Assembly (NCBI GenBank): GCA_022793195.1
Contig: JAAWCJ010000020.1
Coordinates: 1 to 62,009, forward strand
DNA: 62,009 bases
Source of the DNA: Lachnospiraceae bacterium
Lineage (GTDB): Bacteria > Bacillota > Clostridia > Lachnospirales > Lachnospiraceae
Reading direction: 5' to 3'
Part shown: piece after piece, positions 43,552 through 51,838 of the stretch
How the letters are laid out: each line of letters starts with the position of its first letter
Numbering within the stretch: position 1 is the stretch's first letter
The notes under the pieces: model-generated
The model's database searches: none
What the model was told of the DNA's origin: nothing
Seen by the model: the letters and a program-made list of their open reading frames with translations, nothing else
Program-made: the position numbers and the translations under genes

Positions 43552-43602
43552 AAAAAAGGCAGCCGGGATATGAGAATTTCCCATATCCCGGCTGCCTTTT
43601 TT
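43552..43602 (-). terminator. rho-independent terminator after the CPC/CHC protein gene
   Basis: A perfect stem of about 20 bp (43553-43573 with 43581-43601; core GGCAGCCGGGATATG) ending in a run of U, 17 bp after the stop of the small cysteine protein. Confidence 0.88.
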
Positions 43603-43618
43603 CCTATAAAACAGTTCT

Positions 43619-43819
43619 CTATTTTTCCTTATAGTAGAGCATACAGTGGCAGTATCCCTCGAAATCCGGATCTGCGATTTGTTCTTTAAATTCCTTACAC
43701 ATACATTTGATGTCTTCGCTTTTCCCGACACGGCAGGGGCAATAACCCCCTTTTTCTTCCAGACCCTGGCGTATTGTTTTCACAATCTGCGCATCTTCAT
43801 TTAACCGGACTTTCCCCAT
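43619..43819 (-). CDS. small protein like the ferredoxin-thioredoxin reductase catalytic chain
   Basis: A 66-aa protein with three Cys pairs: YCPCRV, IKCMCKEF and GYCHCMLYYK. CPC and CHC are the marks of the FTR catalytic (beta) chain, where they hold a 4Fe-4S cluster next to a redox disulfide. Spacing differs from the plant enzyme (9 and 15 residues between the pairs). No FTR variable chain or thioredoxin gene is nearby. Start ATG 43819 has GGAGG about 7 nt upstream. Confidence 0.8.
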   Translation of the reverse strand: MGKVRLNEDAQIVKTIRQGLEEKGGYCPCRVGKSEDIKCMCKEFKEQIADPDFEGYCHCMLYYKEK

Positions 43820-43928
43820 TTTTATTCCTCCTTTTCCCACAACGAAAAGACCATATCAGAAAAACTTATTACGGGCAGGCAACGAATTATGACCATAACA
43901 CAGGATTTTTACCGACAGCAGTAAACAT

Positions 43929-44240
43929 TTAATCACAATACCGATATTCCATTTTTTGAGTCCCGTCATAAACCGTAAAACCCAATATCCGTATCTCCAT
44001 CCCGTCATAGTAATAATTCAAAGAATACGTATTCTTCTCATCCATTGCCAAGGTATGCCAGAAAACCACCTGGTAAAGCACTGCGTGATATTCCACCGTA
44101 CCACCGTCTTTATAATGCCTGGGCACAGGAACCAAAAGAACTACTGCAGCCAGAATTGCCGCCAGCAAAACAAGAAACTTCTTTCTACTTTTATTCTTCC
44201 CAGTTATGATACACCTCCTGGACGTCGTCGTCCTCGTCAA
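43929..44240 (-). CDS. small single-pass membrane protein, uncertain start
   Basis: After a basic stretch (KNKSRKK) there is one membrane helix ([19 protein letters not shown]) and an outward domain with [16 protein letters not shown] and [13 protein letters not shown], a pattern seen in unnamed small proteins of Lachnospiraceae. The frame begins with a TTG at 44240 inside yebC, which has no ribosome site. The only good site in the area (AGGAGG) lies 6 nt before an ATA codon at 44207, so the real start may be non-standard. It overlaps the end of yebC. Function unknown. Confidence 0.6.
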   Translation of the reverse strand: MTRTTTSRRCIITGKNKSRKKFLVLLAAILAAVVLLVPVPRHYKDGGTVEYHAVLYQVVFWHTLAMDEKNTYSLNYYYDGMEIRILGFTVYDGTQKMEYRYCD

Positions 44241-44919
44241 GAAGGTCTAAAATCCTGTTCATCATCTTGATGTCCTGCTCATCAGAGAGGGACACCCAGG
44301 TCTGAGGGATCATGGTCACTTCGGCGCTTGCCATGGAAAGCCCTTCCTTCTCCAGGGTTTCTCTCACCTGGCTGAAATCTTCAGGAGCTGTGGTGATTTC
44401 AAAACTGTCCTCTTCCTCAGAAAAATCCTCCGCGCCTGCATCCAGCGCCATCATCATCAAATCGTCGGCATCCATCTCACATTCTTCCTTATCAATGATG
44501 ATCTGCCCCTTTTTGTCAAACATAAAAGACACACAACCGGTGGTTCCCACGTTTCCGCCACCCTTGGTGAAAGCATTCCGGACATTGGACGCCGTCCTGT
44601 TTTTATTGTCCGTCAATGCGTCCACAATGATGGCAATGCCGTTCGGGCCATATCCTTCATATGTAATGCTCTCATAATTGACAGAGTTTGCATCCCCTGC
44701 CGCTTTCTTAATCCCTCTCTCAATGGTATCATTGGGCATATTGTTGGCTTTCGCCTTGGCTATCACATCCCGAAGACGGCTGTTGTTGGCGGGGTCCGCA
44801 CCGCCTTCTTTTACAGCCACAGCGATTTCACGGCCAATCACCGTGAAAATTTTTCCCTTTGCCGCGTCGTTTTTCTCCTTCTTGTGCTTAATATTTGCAA
44901 ATTTTGAATGTCCTGACAT
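44191..44919 (-). CDS. yebC: YebC/PmpR family protein
   Basis: A 242-aa protein starting [31 protein letters not shown], the YebC/TACO1 signature. The three-domain layout and length fit. Members act in transcription control or, as shown more recently for relatives, relieve ribosome stalling at proline-rich stretches. A good promoter lies 40 bp upstream. Confidence 0.95.
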   Translation of the reverse strand: MSGHSKFANIKHKKEKNDAAKGKIFTVIGREIAVAVKEGGADPANNSRLRDVIAKAKANNMPNDTIERGIKKAAGDANSVNYESITYEGYGPNGIAIIVDALTDNKNRTASNVRNAFTKGGGNVGTTGCVSFMFDKKGQIIIDKEECEMDADDLMMMALDAGAEDFSEEEDSFEITTAPEDFSQVRETLEKEGLSMASAEVTMIPQTWVSLSDEQDIKMMNRILDLLDEDDDVQEVYHNWEE

Positions 44920-44960
44920 ATATAGCTCTCCTTTTTCAGATTTATCCTCTATAGCTTACG

Positions 44961-44989
44961 ATTTTAACATTTTTTCACTTTCCTGACAA
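44961..44989 (-). promoter_or_regulatory. promoter of yebC
   Basis: Minus-strand TTGTCA (44984-44989), 17 bp, TAAAAT (44961-44966); ribosome site AAAGGAGAG follows before ATG 44919. Confidence 0.7.
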
Positions 44990-45026
44990 GCACATCCCCC
45001 TTTTCCCGGAGGATTTTACAAAAAAC

Positions 45027-46400
45027 TTACGCAATCCCGGTTGTCAGGTTTTTAATCCAGCGTTTTTTCTTATACCGCCAGTAGCCGATAAAAAACTTGA
45101 CTACTTCCTCAGCCATGTTCATGGCAAACACCAGATGGATCGGAAAATGGAAAAACAAGGCCCCTAAAAAGGTTAACGGCACACCGATGAGCCAGACGCT
45201 TCCGCTGTCCAGAATCAGGCAGAACCTTGTATCGCCGCCGCTTCGGAGCACTCCTACGATATTGACCGTATTGGTCATCTTAAATGGCAAAAACAGCCCG
45301 TATACCACCATACAAAGAGCCGCCCCCTGAAAAACCTCATCGGACACGTCATAAATACTCACCAGGATATTCCTGGTCAAAATGCAGAAAAGCCCAAGTG
45401 CCAGGGAAAGCAGCATCTGAAGCCAAAGCAATCTGGAAGCATCCTGCCCCGCCTCCTTTGTCCTTCCGGCGCCCAGCTCATTTCCCAGTATCACAGAGGC
45501 CGCAGCCGCGATTCCCTGGAAAAACACCAGAATCATATCCTGGATGGTCTGGGAAATGGTAATTGCAGCCACCGCCGTGTCTCCCATCCTCCCGTAAGCC
45601 AGGGAATACATGGTCACGCCCAGCCCCCACATAAATTCATTCCCGATGACCGGAAGAGAGGTCCTCACATATTCCCGCCGCAGTCCGGGGGGACAGCCAA
45701 ACAACTCTGAAAACCTGGCGGCAAGTTCTGTTTTCCACCTATAAACATAAATGAAAACGCAAACCATTTCTACAATGCGGGCCGTGAGCGTCGCAATGGC
45801 CGCTCCGGTGACACCTAAGGCCGGAGCCCCAAAATGGCCAAAGATCAAAGTATAATTTAAAAAAACATTGACAAAGATGGCAATCGTGCTGGTAATCACC
45901 GGAATTTTCACCCTTCCCATGGAACGCATAACCGCCACATAAATATTGGTGACAGCCGTAAAAGGGTAGCTTAAACACACCAGCTGTAGATATTTTGCGC
46001 CTGCTGCCGAAGAGACCGGGCTGTCTGTAAAAATCCTCATGACAAACCGGGACGCGAAAAAGCTGGGCAACACAAAAAACAGTGATCCAACAAGCCCTAT
46101 GGTCAAAGACAGCCCCAAAACCTTCCGAATATTTTTTACATCATGATTCCCCCAGAACTGGGCGCTCAGTACTGATACTCCACTGGCAATGCCAAAGATC
46201 AGCAGGTTAAATACAAAAAACACTTTATTGGCCAGCCCCACACCGGCGATCACCGTTTCCCCCAGTGTCCCGATCATCATGGTATCTACCATATTTGTCA
46301 CAGTATTCAGAAGGGCCTGCGCTGCCACAGGCACTGCGATCATCACTGTTTTCCGTAAAAAGACCGGATCTGTAAAAATCGACTTTATCTTTTCATTCAT
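45027..46400 (-). CDS. MATE family efflux transporter
   Basis: A 457-aa protein with twelve hydrophobic segments in two similar halves. The first contains AVPVAAQALLNTVTNMVDTMMIGTLGETVIAGVGLANKV, the MATE hallmark; the second half repeats it (VIGNEFMWGLGVTMYSLAYGRMGDTAVAAITISQTI). It exports drugs or metabolites using Na+ or H+ gradients; substrate unknown. Start ATG 46400 has GAGG upstream and overlaps the CNNM gene's stop, so an extension to 46442 is rejected. Confidence 0.92.
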   Translation of the reverse strand: MNEKIKSIFTDPVFLRKTVMIAVPVAAQALLNTVTNMVDTMMIGTLGETVIAGVGLANKVFFVFNLLIFGIASGVSVLSAQFWGNHDVKNIRKVLGLSLTIGLVGSLFFVLPSFFASRFVMRIFTDSPVSSAAGAKYLQLVCLSYPFTAVTNIYVAVMRSMGRVKIPVITSTIAIFVNVFLNYTLIFGHFGAPALGVTGAAIATLTARIVEMVCVFIYVYRWKTELAARFSELFGCPPGLRREYVRTSLPVIGNEFMWGLGVTMYSLAYGRMGDTAVAAITISQTIQDMILVFFQGIAAAASVILGNELGAGRTKEAGQDASRLLWLQMLLSLALGLFCILTRNILVSIYDVSDEVFQGAALCMVVYGLFLPFKMTNTVNIVGVLRSGGDTRFCLILDSGSVWLIGVPLTFLGALFFHFPIHLVFAMNMAEEVVKFFIGYWRYKKKRWIKNLTTGIA

Positions 46401-47721
46401 GTTCTTCTTCCTCTGGAAGCTTTTCGACCCGTACCGAACCAATCATCTTATTCTCCACGTAAAGAACCCGGAACCGGTAGCCTTTATAAACTACTTCCGG
46501 CCGTTCCTCCTCTGATGGAATCCGATCCAGCTTTGAAATCAGAAAACCATTCAGGGTATCACAGTCTTCCTCCTCGAAATCAAGCTCCAAAAACTCTCCT
46601 GCTTCCGAAAGCGGCGTCACCCCTTTCATCAGCCAGCCGTCTCCCTGAATTTTTACAAATTCTTCTTCTTCATCGTATTCGTCCAGGATATTCCCCACAA
46701 TCTCCTCCAGGATATCCTCCATGGTGATCAGCCCCTCCACCTGCCCATACTCGTCAATGACGATTACCATATGGATTTTTCTTGACCGCATCACCTCAAA
46801 AAGTTTCCTGATATTTCTTGTCTCCGGAATAAAATGGGCTTTCCGCATTAGTCCTTTCAGTTCTTTTAGCTTCTTCTTTCCAAACTCTTCTTTCTTTTGA
46901 AAAAGCACCACATCTTTCAGGTGGATAATTCCCACAATATCATCGAGACTCTCTCTGTAAACAGGATAGCGGGAATTGCTGCCTGTCAGCATGGCTTCCA
47001 GGACTTCATCCAGAGTCATCTCTTCACTGAAAGCCGTAATGCTGGTCCTGTGGGTCATAATATCCCCGGCATCTTTATCGTCAAACTCAAAAATATTGGT
47101 GATCATCTCTGCCTCACTGGCTTCAATGACCCCCTGCTCATGGCCTTCGTTCACCATGGTCATAATATCTTCTTCCGTTACATTTTCCACGTCTGTTCCC
47201 GGCCCTGCCTTGAAAATCCCCGCAATGAGGCGGGAACCAAGGCCCGCCAGGGTTGCCGCCGGATAATAAGGCAGCGAAAGAATCCGCACCACCGGAAGCA
47301 ACCGGTATGCCCAGGCTTCCGGATACCGCCTTGCGATGCGTTTTGCCGATACTTTTCCCATCACAAGCACCAGGATCAGCAGAAACGCCGATATCGCCAT
47401 CAGCAGAATACTCTGCCATCCTGCCTTGTGCCCGTCTCCAAACAAGCTATGTAATAGAAAATATTGTCCCTGCCTGAGAAGCATGGCCCCGCCCAAAAGC
47501 CCATTTAAAGTGGAGGCAATCAGAACCACCGAAGAATAAGTGAAAGAACGGCCAAGGGCTTTCAAAACTCCGGCCGCCCGCTTATCCCCCTCTTCCTTCC
47601 TCTTCTGAAGCTCTATAACAGAAAGCTCATGTATCGCCGCCTCGAAACCATAAAATATAGTTTCAATCACAAGAATCGCTGCCAACAGCAAAAAACTCCA
47701 GGGCGAATACCCATCGTCCAT
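46393..47721 (-). CDS. CNNM/CorC (HlyC) family protein with CBS pair
   Basis: A 442-aa membrane protein: an N-terminal CNNM domain with four helices (FLLLAAILVIETIFYGFEAAIHELSV), two CBS domains (about residues 205-325: MTHRTSITAF, then MVIVIDEYGQVEGLITMEDILEEIVGNI) and a CorC_HlyC C-terminal domain. Homologues export or regulate Mg2+ or Co2+. It lies 35 bp after mazF and overlaps the MATE gene. Confidence 0.9.
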   Translation of the reverse strand: MDDGYSPWSFLLLAAILVIETIFYGFEAAIHELSVIELQKRKEEGDKRAAGVLKALGRSFTYSSVVLIASTLNGLLGGAMLLRQGQYFLLHSLFGDGHKAGWQSILLMAISAFLLILVLVMGKVSAKRIARRYPEAWAYRLLPVVRILSLPYYPAATLAGLGSRLIAGIFKAGPGTDVENVTEEDIMTMVNEGHEQGVIEASEAEMITNIFEFDDKDAGDIMTHRTSITAFSEEMTLDEVLEAMLTGSNSRYPVYRESLDDIVGIIHLKDVVLFQKKEEFGKKKLKELKGLMRKAHFIPETRNIRKLFEVMRSRKIHMVIVIDEYGQVEGLITMEDILEEIVGNILDEYDEEEEFVKIQGDGWLMKGVTPLSEAGEFLELDFEEEDCDTLNGFLISKLDRIPSEEERPEVVYKGYRFRVLYVENKMIGSVRVEKLPEEEEHE

Positions 47722-47756
47722 GTTCGTTTCCCAACTCCTTTTCTCTTTTGCCCAGC

Positions 47757-48101
47757 CTATGTAAACAGGTCAAGGCTGATCAACAGTGCCGTGTTTACCT
47801 TTCCCAAAAGCGTCTCGTCCAAATGGCAGATTTTTTCCTTTAGCCTCTGCTTATCTATGGTCCGCAACTGCTCCAGAAGAATTACCGAATCCTTCACCAT
47901 CTGGCAGTGATCCGCCCTAAGCTCCACATGGGTTGGAAGCTTTGCCTTATTCATCCTGGATGTAATAGCAGCACAGATCACCGTAGGGCTGTGGCGGTTT
48001 CCCGTATCATTCTGAATAATGAGGACCGGACGGACTCCGCCCTGTTCCGAACCGATGACCGGCCGCAAATCTGCATAATAGATGTCGCCTCTTCTGATCA
48101 T
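47757..48101 (-). CDS. mazF: MazF/PemK-type endoribonuclease toxin
   Basis: A 114-aa protein of full MazF length: [30 protein letters not shown] at the N-terminus, [15 protein letters not shown], and [11 protein letters not shown]. It cleaves mRNA at short sites. In many Bacilli and Clostridia it lies after alr with a mazE-like antitoxin gene between them; here only 72 bp separate it from alr and no antitoxin frame exists. It is transcribed with alr and CNNM. Confidence 0.93.
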   Translation of the reverse strand: MIRRGDIYYADLRPVIGSEQGGVRPVLIIQNDTGNRHSPTVICAAITSRMNKAKLPTHVELRADHCQMVKDSVILLEQLRTIDKQRLKEKICHLDETLLGKVNTALLISLDLFT

Positions 48102-48173
48102 TTTCCTTTCACACTCCGATTCTGCATTGGTGGTTCTTTTTAAGTATTTCCAATGTTTCTTCGGTTCATTCGT

Positions 48174-49358
48174 TTAAAGAAGCTCTATCTTATATTCATC
48201 GTCAAAATAATCTTTCTGCCCGACCTTCCTCCCTTTACTCATATAAATTCTGGGAATCCGTTTTCCCAGCCCGCAGACAAACTCATAATTAAAGGTCCCG
48301 GCCAAAGCCGCCAACTCCTCCACAGAAATACATTCTTCTCCGTCACGGCCCACTAAAACGGCCTCGTCTCCTGTACGCACATCCTCAATATCCGTCACAT
48401 CCACCATGAACTGATCCATACAGACTCTTCCCGCCACAGGCGCCCGCTTTCCATGAAGAAGGACATACCCTTTTCCTGAAAGCCTCCTGGGATAACCGTC
48501 CCCATAGCCAATGGAAATTGTGGCAAGCCTGGTCTTCCTCTCAGCCACAAAAGCCCCTCCATAGCCCACGGCCTCTCCCGCCTCTATGGTTTTTACAAAG
48601 ATCACCTTTGACACCAGCCTGAGCGCCGGCACAAGGGGTACTCTCTCTTTATCAACTTCTTCGGACGGATACATACCGTAAAGGGCAATGCCTGCCCGAA
48701 CCATGTCCACATCATAACGGGGCAGGTCGATGATAACCGCGCTGTTTCCCATATGCTTAATTGGAATGGTAATGCCCCTCTCTTTAAGCCCTTTTACAAA
48801 TTCGGAAAATACCGTATACTGTTTCTTTGACGGAACTTTGTCCGCCTCGTCTGCCCGTGCAAAATGGCTGAATAACCCTTCAATCTGAATACCAGGAAGT
48901 TTGCTGATGCGCTCCACAACATCGAGGGTATCTTTCCCCGGCTGGAACCCAAGGCGGTTCATCCCCGTCTCCAGTTTAATATGAATCAGGGCAGGTTTTC
49001 CCACACGGCCGGCGGCCCGCGATAAACTTCCGGCGGTTTCAAAATCATAAACAGTCAGACGGATATCCTCCCTGATGGCGCGTTCACAGGCTTCTTCCTG
49101 AATATGTCCCAACACCAAAACCGGGTCGGTAATTCCATTGTTTCTGAGATTAAAAGCCTCCTCTATGGTTGCCGAAGCAAAAAAATCCGCCAGGCCCCTC
49201 ACACGCTTTGCAACAGGCACTGCCCCATGCCCATATCCATCCACTTTAAGGACTGCACAAAGCTTCGTTCCTTCTTTGGTGTTTTCCTTTAATGCTTTTA
49301 AATTTCCGTATATCGCATCCAAATCTATGAAAGCGGCCGCACGGCTGTAATTTTCCAT
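48174..49358 (-). CDS. alr: alanine racemase
   Basis: A 394-aa PLP enzyme that makes D-alanine for peptidoglycan. The PLP lysine lies in LCAVLKVDGYGHGAVPVAK near residue 38; the catalytic Tyr is in VGYGGAFVAER. GGAGG precedes ATG 49358. It is 20 bp after nnr and 72 bp before mazF. D-alanine also affects spore germination. Confidence 0.96.
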   Translation of the reverse strand: MENYSRAAAFIDLDAIYGNLKALKENTKEGTKLCAVLKVDGYGHGAVPVAKRVRGLADFFASATIEEAFNLRNNGITDPVLVLGHIQEEACERAIREDIRLTVYDFETAGSLSRAAGRVGKPALIHIKLETGMNRLGFQPGKDTLDVVERISKLPGIQIEGLFSHFARADEADKVPSKKQYTVFSEFVKGLKERGITIPIKHMGNSAVIIDLPRYDVDMVRAGIALYGMYPSEEVDKERVPLVPALRLVSKVIFVKTIEAGEAVGYGGAFVAERKTRLATISIGYGDGYPRRLSGKGYVLLHGKRAPVAGRVCMDQFMVDVTDIEDVRTGDEAVLVGRDGEECISVEELAALAGTFNYEFVCGLGKRIPRIYMSKGRKVGQKDYFDDEYKIELL

Positions 49359-49378
49359 GTTTTTCCTCCAATGCTTCT

Positions 49379-50893
49379 CTATTCCCAGGTGTGGAGAACT
49401 GTACCCGCTGCTTCCAGGATATCCCCCGCCAGCATGGCATGGCGGCCCAGGCGCGAAGCAGCAGCATCCCCTGCCAGTCCATGCAGATATACCCCTGTCT
49501 CCGCAGCCTCCGCCAGCTCCATCCCTCCGGCTAAAAGCCCGCCCAGAAGTCCGCTTAAAACATCTCCGGAGCCTCCTGTCGCCATTCCGTCGTTGCCGGA
49601 GAGGTTTACATAAATCCCTCTTTCAGAAGCCACCACCGTCCGGGCGTCTTTCAGTACACAAATCACACCGTATTTTTCGTAAAATTCTTTTGCCGCCAGA
49701 ACCGGATCGGCCTTCAGTTCTTCTATGGTTTTTCCTGTCAGCCTTGCCATTTCCCCCATATGGGGAGTGACAGCCACATGCCTGTCAAGATGGTCAAAAA
49801 GACTTCGATCCTCTGCCAGAAGATTTAAGGCATCCGCATCTAAGATACAGGGAATCCCATATTCCTGTCTTTCCTGGAGAAGTTTTTTAAGCAGTTCCCC
49901 CGCATAGGGCTTTGTGGAAAGTCCCGGTCCCGCCACCAACACAGAAGCCCTTGGAGAAAGCGCCTTCCCTTCTGAAACCGGGGATGGATCGCAGACTGTA
50001 ATGACTGCTTCCGGCAGTAATGATTGTAAAACCGGCACATTTTCTTTTACCGTGTGAATCTGTACAAGGCCTGCGCCGCTCAAATAAGCGGCCTTTCCGC
50101 TCAAATAAGCGGCTCCGCACATTCCGGCGCTTCCCGCTGCCAGAAAAACACGTCCGAAAGTCCCCTTGTTCCCACCAGCCGGACGGTGGGGAAGACAGCC
50201 CTTCTCTCCCGGAAGATAGCTTCTGACCGCCTCACCCAGATTCGGAGGTTTTACAAAACCAATGTCTGCCACAATATGCCGTCCCGCATACTCCGCTCCC
50301 GGATAAAGGGCCATGCCCAACTTTTCATACCCAAAAGTCACGGTTACCTGCGCCCTCACGGCTGTTCCCAGGATGCCGCCGGTTCCCGATGAAACCCCTG
50401 TGGGGATATCCACCGAAAGCACCTGACTTCCACATCCTCCGGCCTCGTTTATCCACCGGACGATTCGCCTTGCCTCACCTGTCAAAGGGCGGGACAGGCC
50501 AATCCCAAAAAGGGCATCAATGATCAGGTCATATCTGCCTTTTATATTGTATTCCCGGGAAATGTCCATTGTGTTTACAGGAACATCCAGCTTTTCTAAA
50601 ATTCTTCTCTGAATCCTGTGTTCCTCCGTGGCCCGCTCCATTGGCCCGGAAACTACGATTTCCACCTTTTTCCCGTGAAGGTACAGCATCCTGGCGGCCG
50701 CCAGGCCGTCTGCGCCATTGTTGCCCATACCACATACCACCAGGATGCGCCCTTTTGGAGGGCAAAGCTTCTCTGCCTCATCTGCCACAGCAAAAGCCGC
50801 CCGCTCCATAAGCGCCAGGGAAGGAATCCCTATTTCTTCTATATTATAGCGTTCCACCGCTTTCATCTGAGCACCGTCCAACAGATACTGCAT
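49379..50893 (-). CDS. nnr: bifunctional NAD(P)HX epimerase / ADP-dependent dehydratase
   Basis: A 504-aa enzyme that repairs hydrated NAD(P)H. The N-terminal YjeF_N epimerase (residues 1-215) shows VCGMGNNGADGLAAARML and DALFGIGLSRPL; the C-terminal ribokinase-like dehydratase (225-500) shows GNKGTFGRVFLAAGSAGMCGAAYLS, VAGPGL and the catalytic NGSGDVLSG-like stretch GNDGMATGGSGDVLSGLLGG. Length is standard. It begins 73 bp after rex, separated by a terminator, and leads the nnr-alr-mazF-CNNM-MATE run. Confidence 0.95.
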   Translation of the reverse strand: MQYLLDGAQMKAVERYNIEEIGIPSLALMERAAFAVADEAEKLCPPKGRILVVCGMGNNGADGLAAARMLYLHGKKVEIVVSGPMERATEEHRIQRRILEKLDVPVNTMDISREYNIKGRYDLIIDALFGIGLSRPLTGEARRIVRWINEAGGCGSQVLSVDIPTGVSSGTGGILGTAVRAQVTVTFGYEKLGMALYPGAEYAGRHIVADIGFVKPPNLGEAVRSYLPGEKGCLPHRPAGGNKGTFGRVFLAAGSAGMCGAAYLSGKAAYLSGAGLVQIHTVKENVPVLQSLLPEAVITVCDPSPVSEGKALSPRASVLVAGPGLSTKPYAGELLKKLLQERQEYGIPCILDADALNLLAEDRSLFDHLDRHVAVTPHMGEMARLTGKTIEELKADPVLAAKEFYEKYGVICVLKDARTVVASERGIYVNLSGNDGMATGGSGDVLSGLLGGLLAGGMELAEAAETGVYLHGLAGDAAASRLGRHAMLAGDILEAAGTVLHTWE

Positions 50894-50933
50894 CCCTCTT
50901 TCACCCTCCTGAAACTTTCCTATACGATAACAA

Positions 50934-50961
50934 AATTCCCCGTCGGTGGTGACAGGGGAAT
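50934..50961 (-). terminator. terminator after rex
   Basis: Stem ATTCCCC(T)GTC/GACGGGGAAT with a 7-nt loop followed by TTTTGTT on the minus strand. Its downstream side merges with half of the dispersed palindrome (TATCGTATAGGAAAG). Confidence 0.75.
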
Positions 50962-50965
50962 CCGG

Positions 50966-51613
50966 TTATTTCTGTTCTCGTTTTTCTGAAATCCGATAAG
51001 AAAGCTGCATTAGACTCTCTGACAGGTGAACATTTTCCACCACCACATCATCCGGCACCTTAAGATCCAGGTGGGCAAAATTCCAGATGGCTTTAATTCC
51101 CCCTGCCACCAGCCTGTCGGCTACTTCCTGGGCAGCATTTTTAGGAATTGTCAGTACAGCAATATCAATTTCATGTTCAGAAAGAAAAGGCTCCAACTCT
51201 TTCATATCCAGGGTCGGTATCTGCCGGACATTCTTTCCAATACGCTCCGGGCTGATATCAAAAATTGCCTGAATCATAAAGCCTCTCCGTTCAAAATTCG
51301 AATAGTTCGTCAAGGCCTGTCCGAAGTTTCCGCCACCAATGATAATCATATGATTGGGACGGTCGATACCAAGAATCTTTGCAATCTCATTATAGAGATA
51401 TTCTACATTATAACCATAACCCTGCTGCCCGAAACCGCCAAAATTATTTAAATCCTGCCGAATCTGAGAAGCAGTCACATTCATTTTTTCACTAAGGTCA
51501 TTGGAAGAGATCCGTTCCACTCCGCTTTCCAACAGTTCCCCAAGATACCTGTGATACCGGGGAAGCCGTTTAATGACCGCATTGGATATTTCTTTCTGTT
51601 CCACATTGTCCAC
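50966..51613 (-). CDS. rex: redox-sensing transcriptional repressor Rex
   Basis: A 215-aa repressor with an N-terminal winged helix (ISNAVIKRLPRYHRYLGELLESGVERISSNDLSEKMNVTASQIRQDLNNFGGFGQQGYGY) and a Rossmann NADH-binding domain (IIGGGNFGQALTNY). It senses the NADH/NAD ratio and represses fermentation genes. The start is a GTG at 51613 or 51604; the second has GGGTGG close by. It has a full consensus promoter and a leader of about 110 nt. Confidence 0.95.
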   Translation of the reverse strand: MDNVEQKEISNAVIKRLPRYHRYLGELLESGVERISSNDLSEKMNVTASQIRQDLNNFGGFGQQGYGYNVEYLYNEIAKILGIDRPNHMIIIGGGNFGQALTNYSNFERRGFMIQAIFDISPERIGKNVRQIPTLDMKELEPFLSEHEIDIAVLTIPKNAAQEVADRLVAGGIKAIWNFAHLDLKVPDDVVVENVHLSESLMQLSYRISEKREQK

Positions 51614-51729
51614 CCGTCTTTTTGATTTACTTCCTTATAAAATTGCCCTATAGTAATCAGAATATCCGCCAAATATTCCCTTAAAATTGCTGCATACCAA
51701 TAAAAGTACCCGCTGGGTGCTTCTTATCC

Positions 51730-51758
51730 ATTATAGTATTCCTGCACTTTCTTGTCAA
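51730..51758 (-). promoter_or_regulatory. consensus sigma-A promoter of rex
   Basis: Minus-strand TTGACA (51753-51758), 17 bp, TATAAT (51730-51735): a perfect match at both hexamers. Confidence 0.88.
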
Positions 51759-51771
51759 ATAACTTTGACAA
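51752..51771. promoter_or_regulatory. 20-bp palindrome between divergent rex and ABC-F promoters
   Basis: TTGTCAAATAACTTTGACAA is a perfect inverted repeat (8-bp arms, 4-bp centre). It contains the -35 boxes of both promoters. Rex operators in Clostridia are TTGTTAA-N4-TTAACAA; this site is similar but two bases longer in total, so Rex binding is only a possibility. Confidence 0.5.
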
Positions 51772-51793
51772 TTTTCTTTTGTCCCGTTACAAT
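51765..51793 (+). promoter_or_regulatory. promoter of the ABC-F gene
   Basis: TTGACA (51765-51770), 17 bp, TACAAT (51788-51793), about 40 bp before the ATG at 51839. Confidence 0.8.
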
Positions 51794-51838
51794 AACCCTA
51801 TGATATGCCGCCAGACGGTAATGGAAGGAGAACCACTC

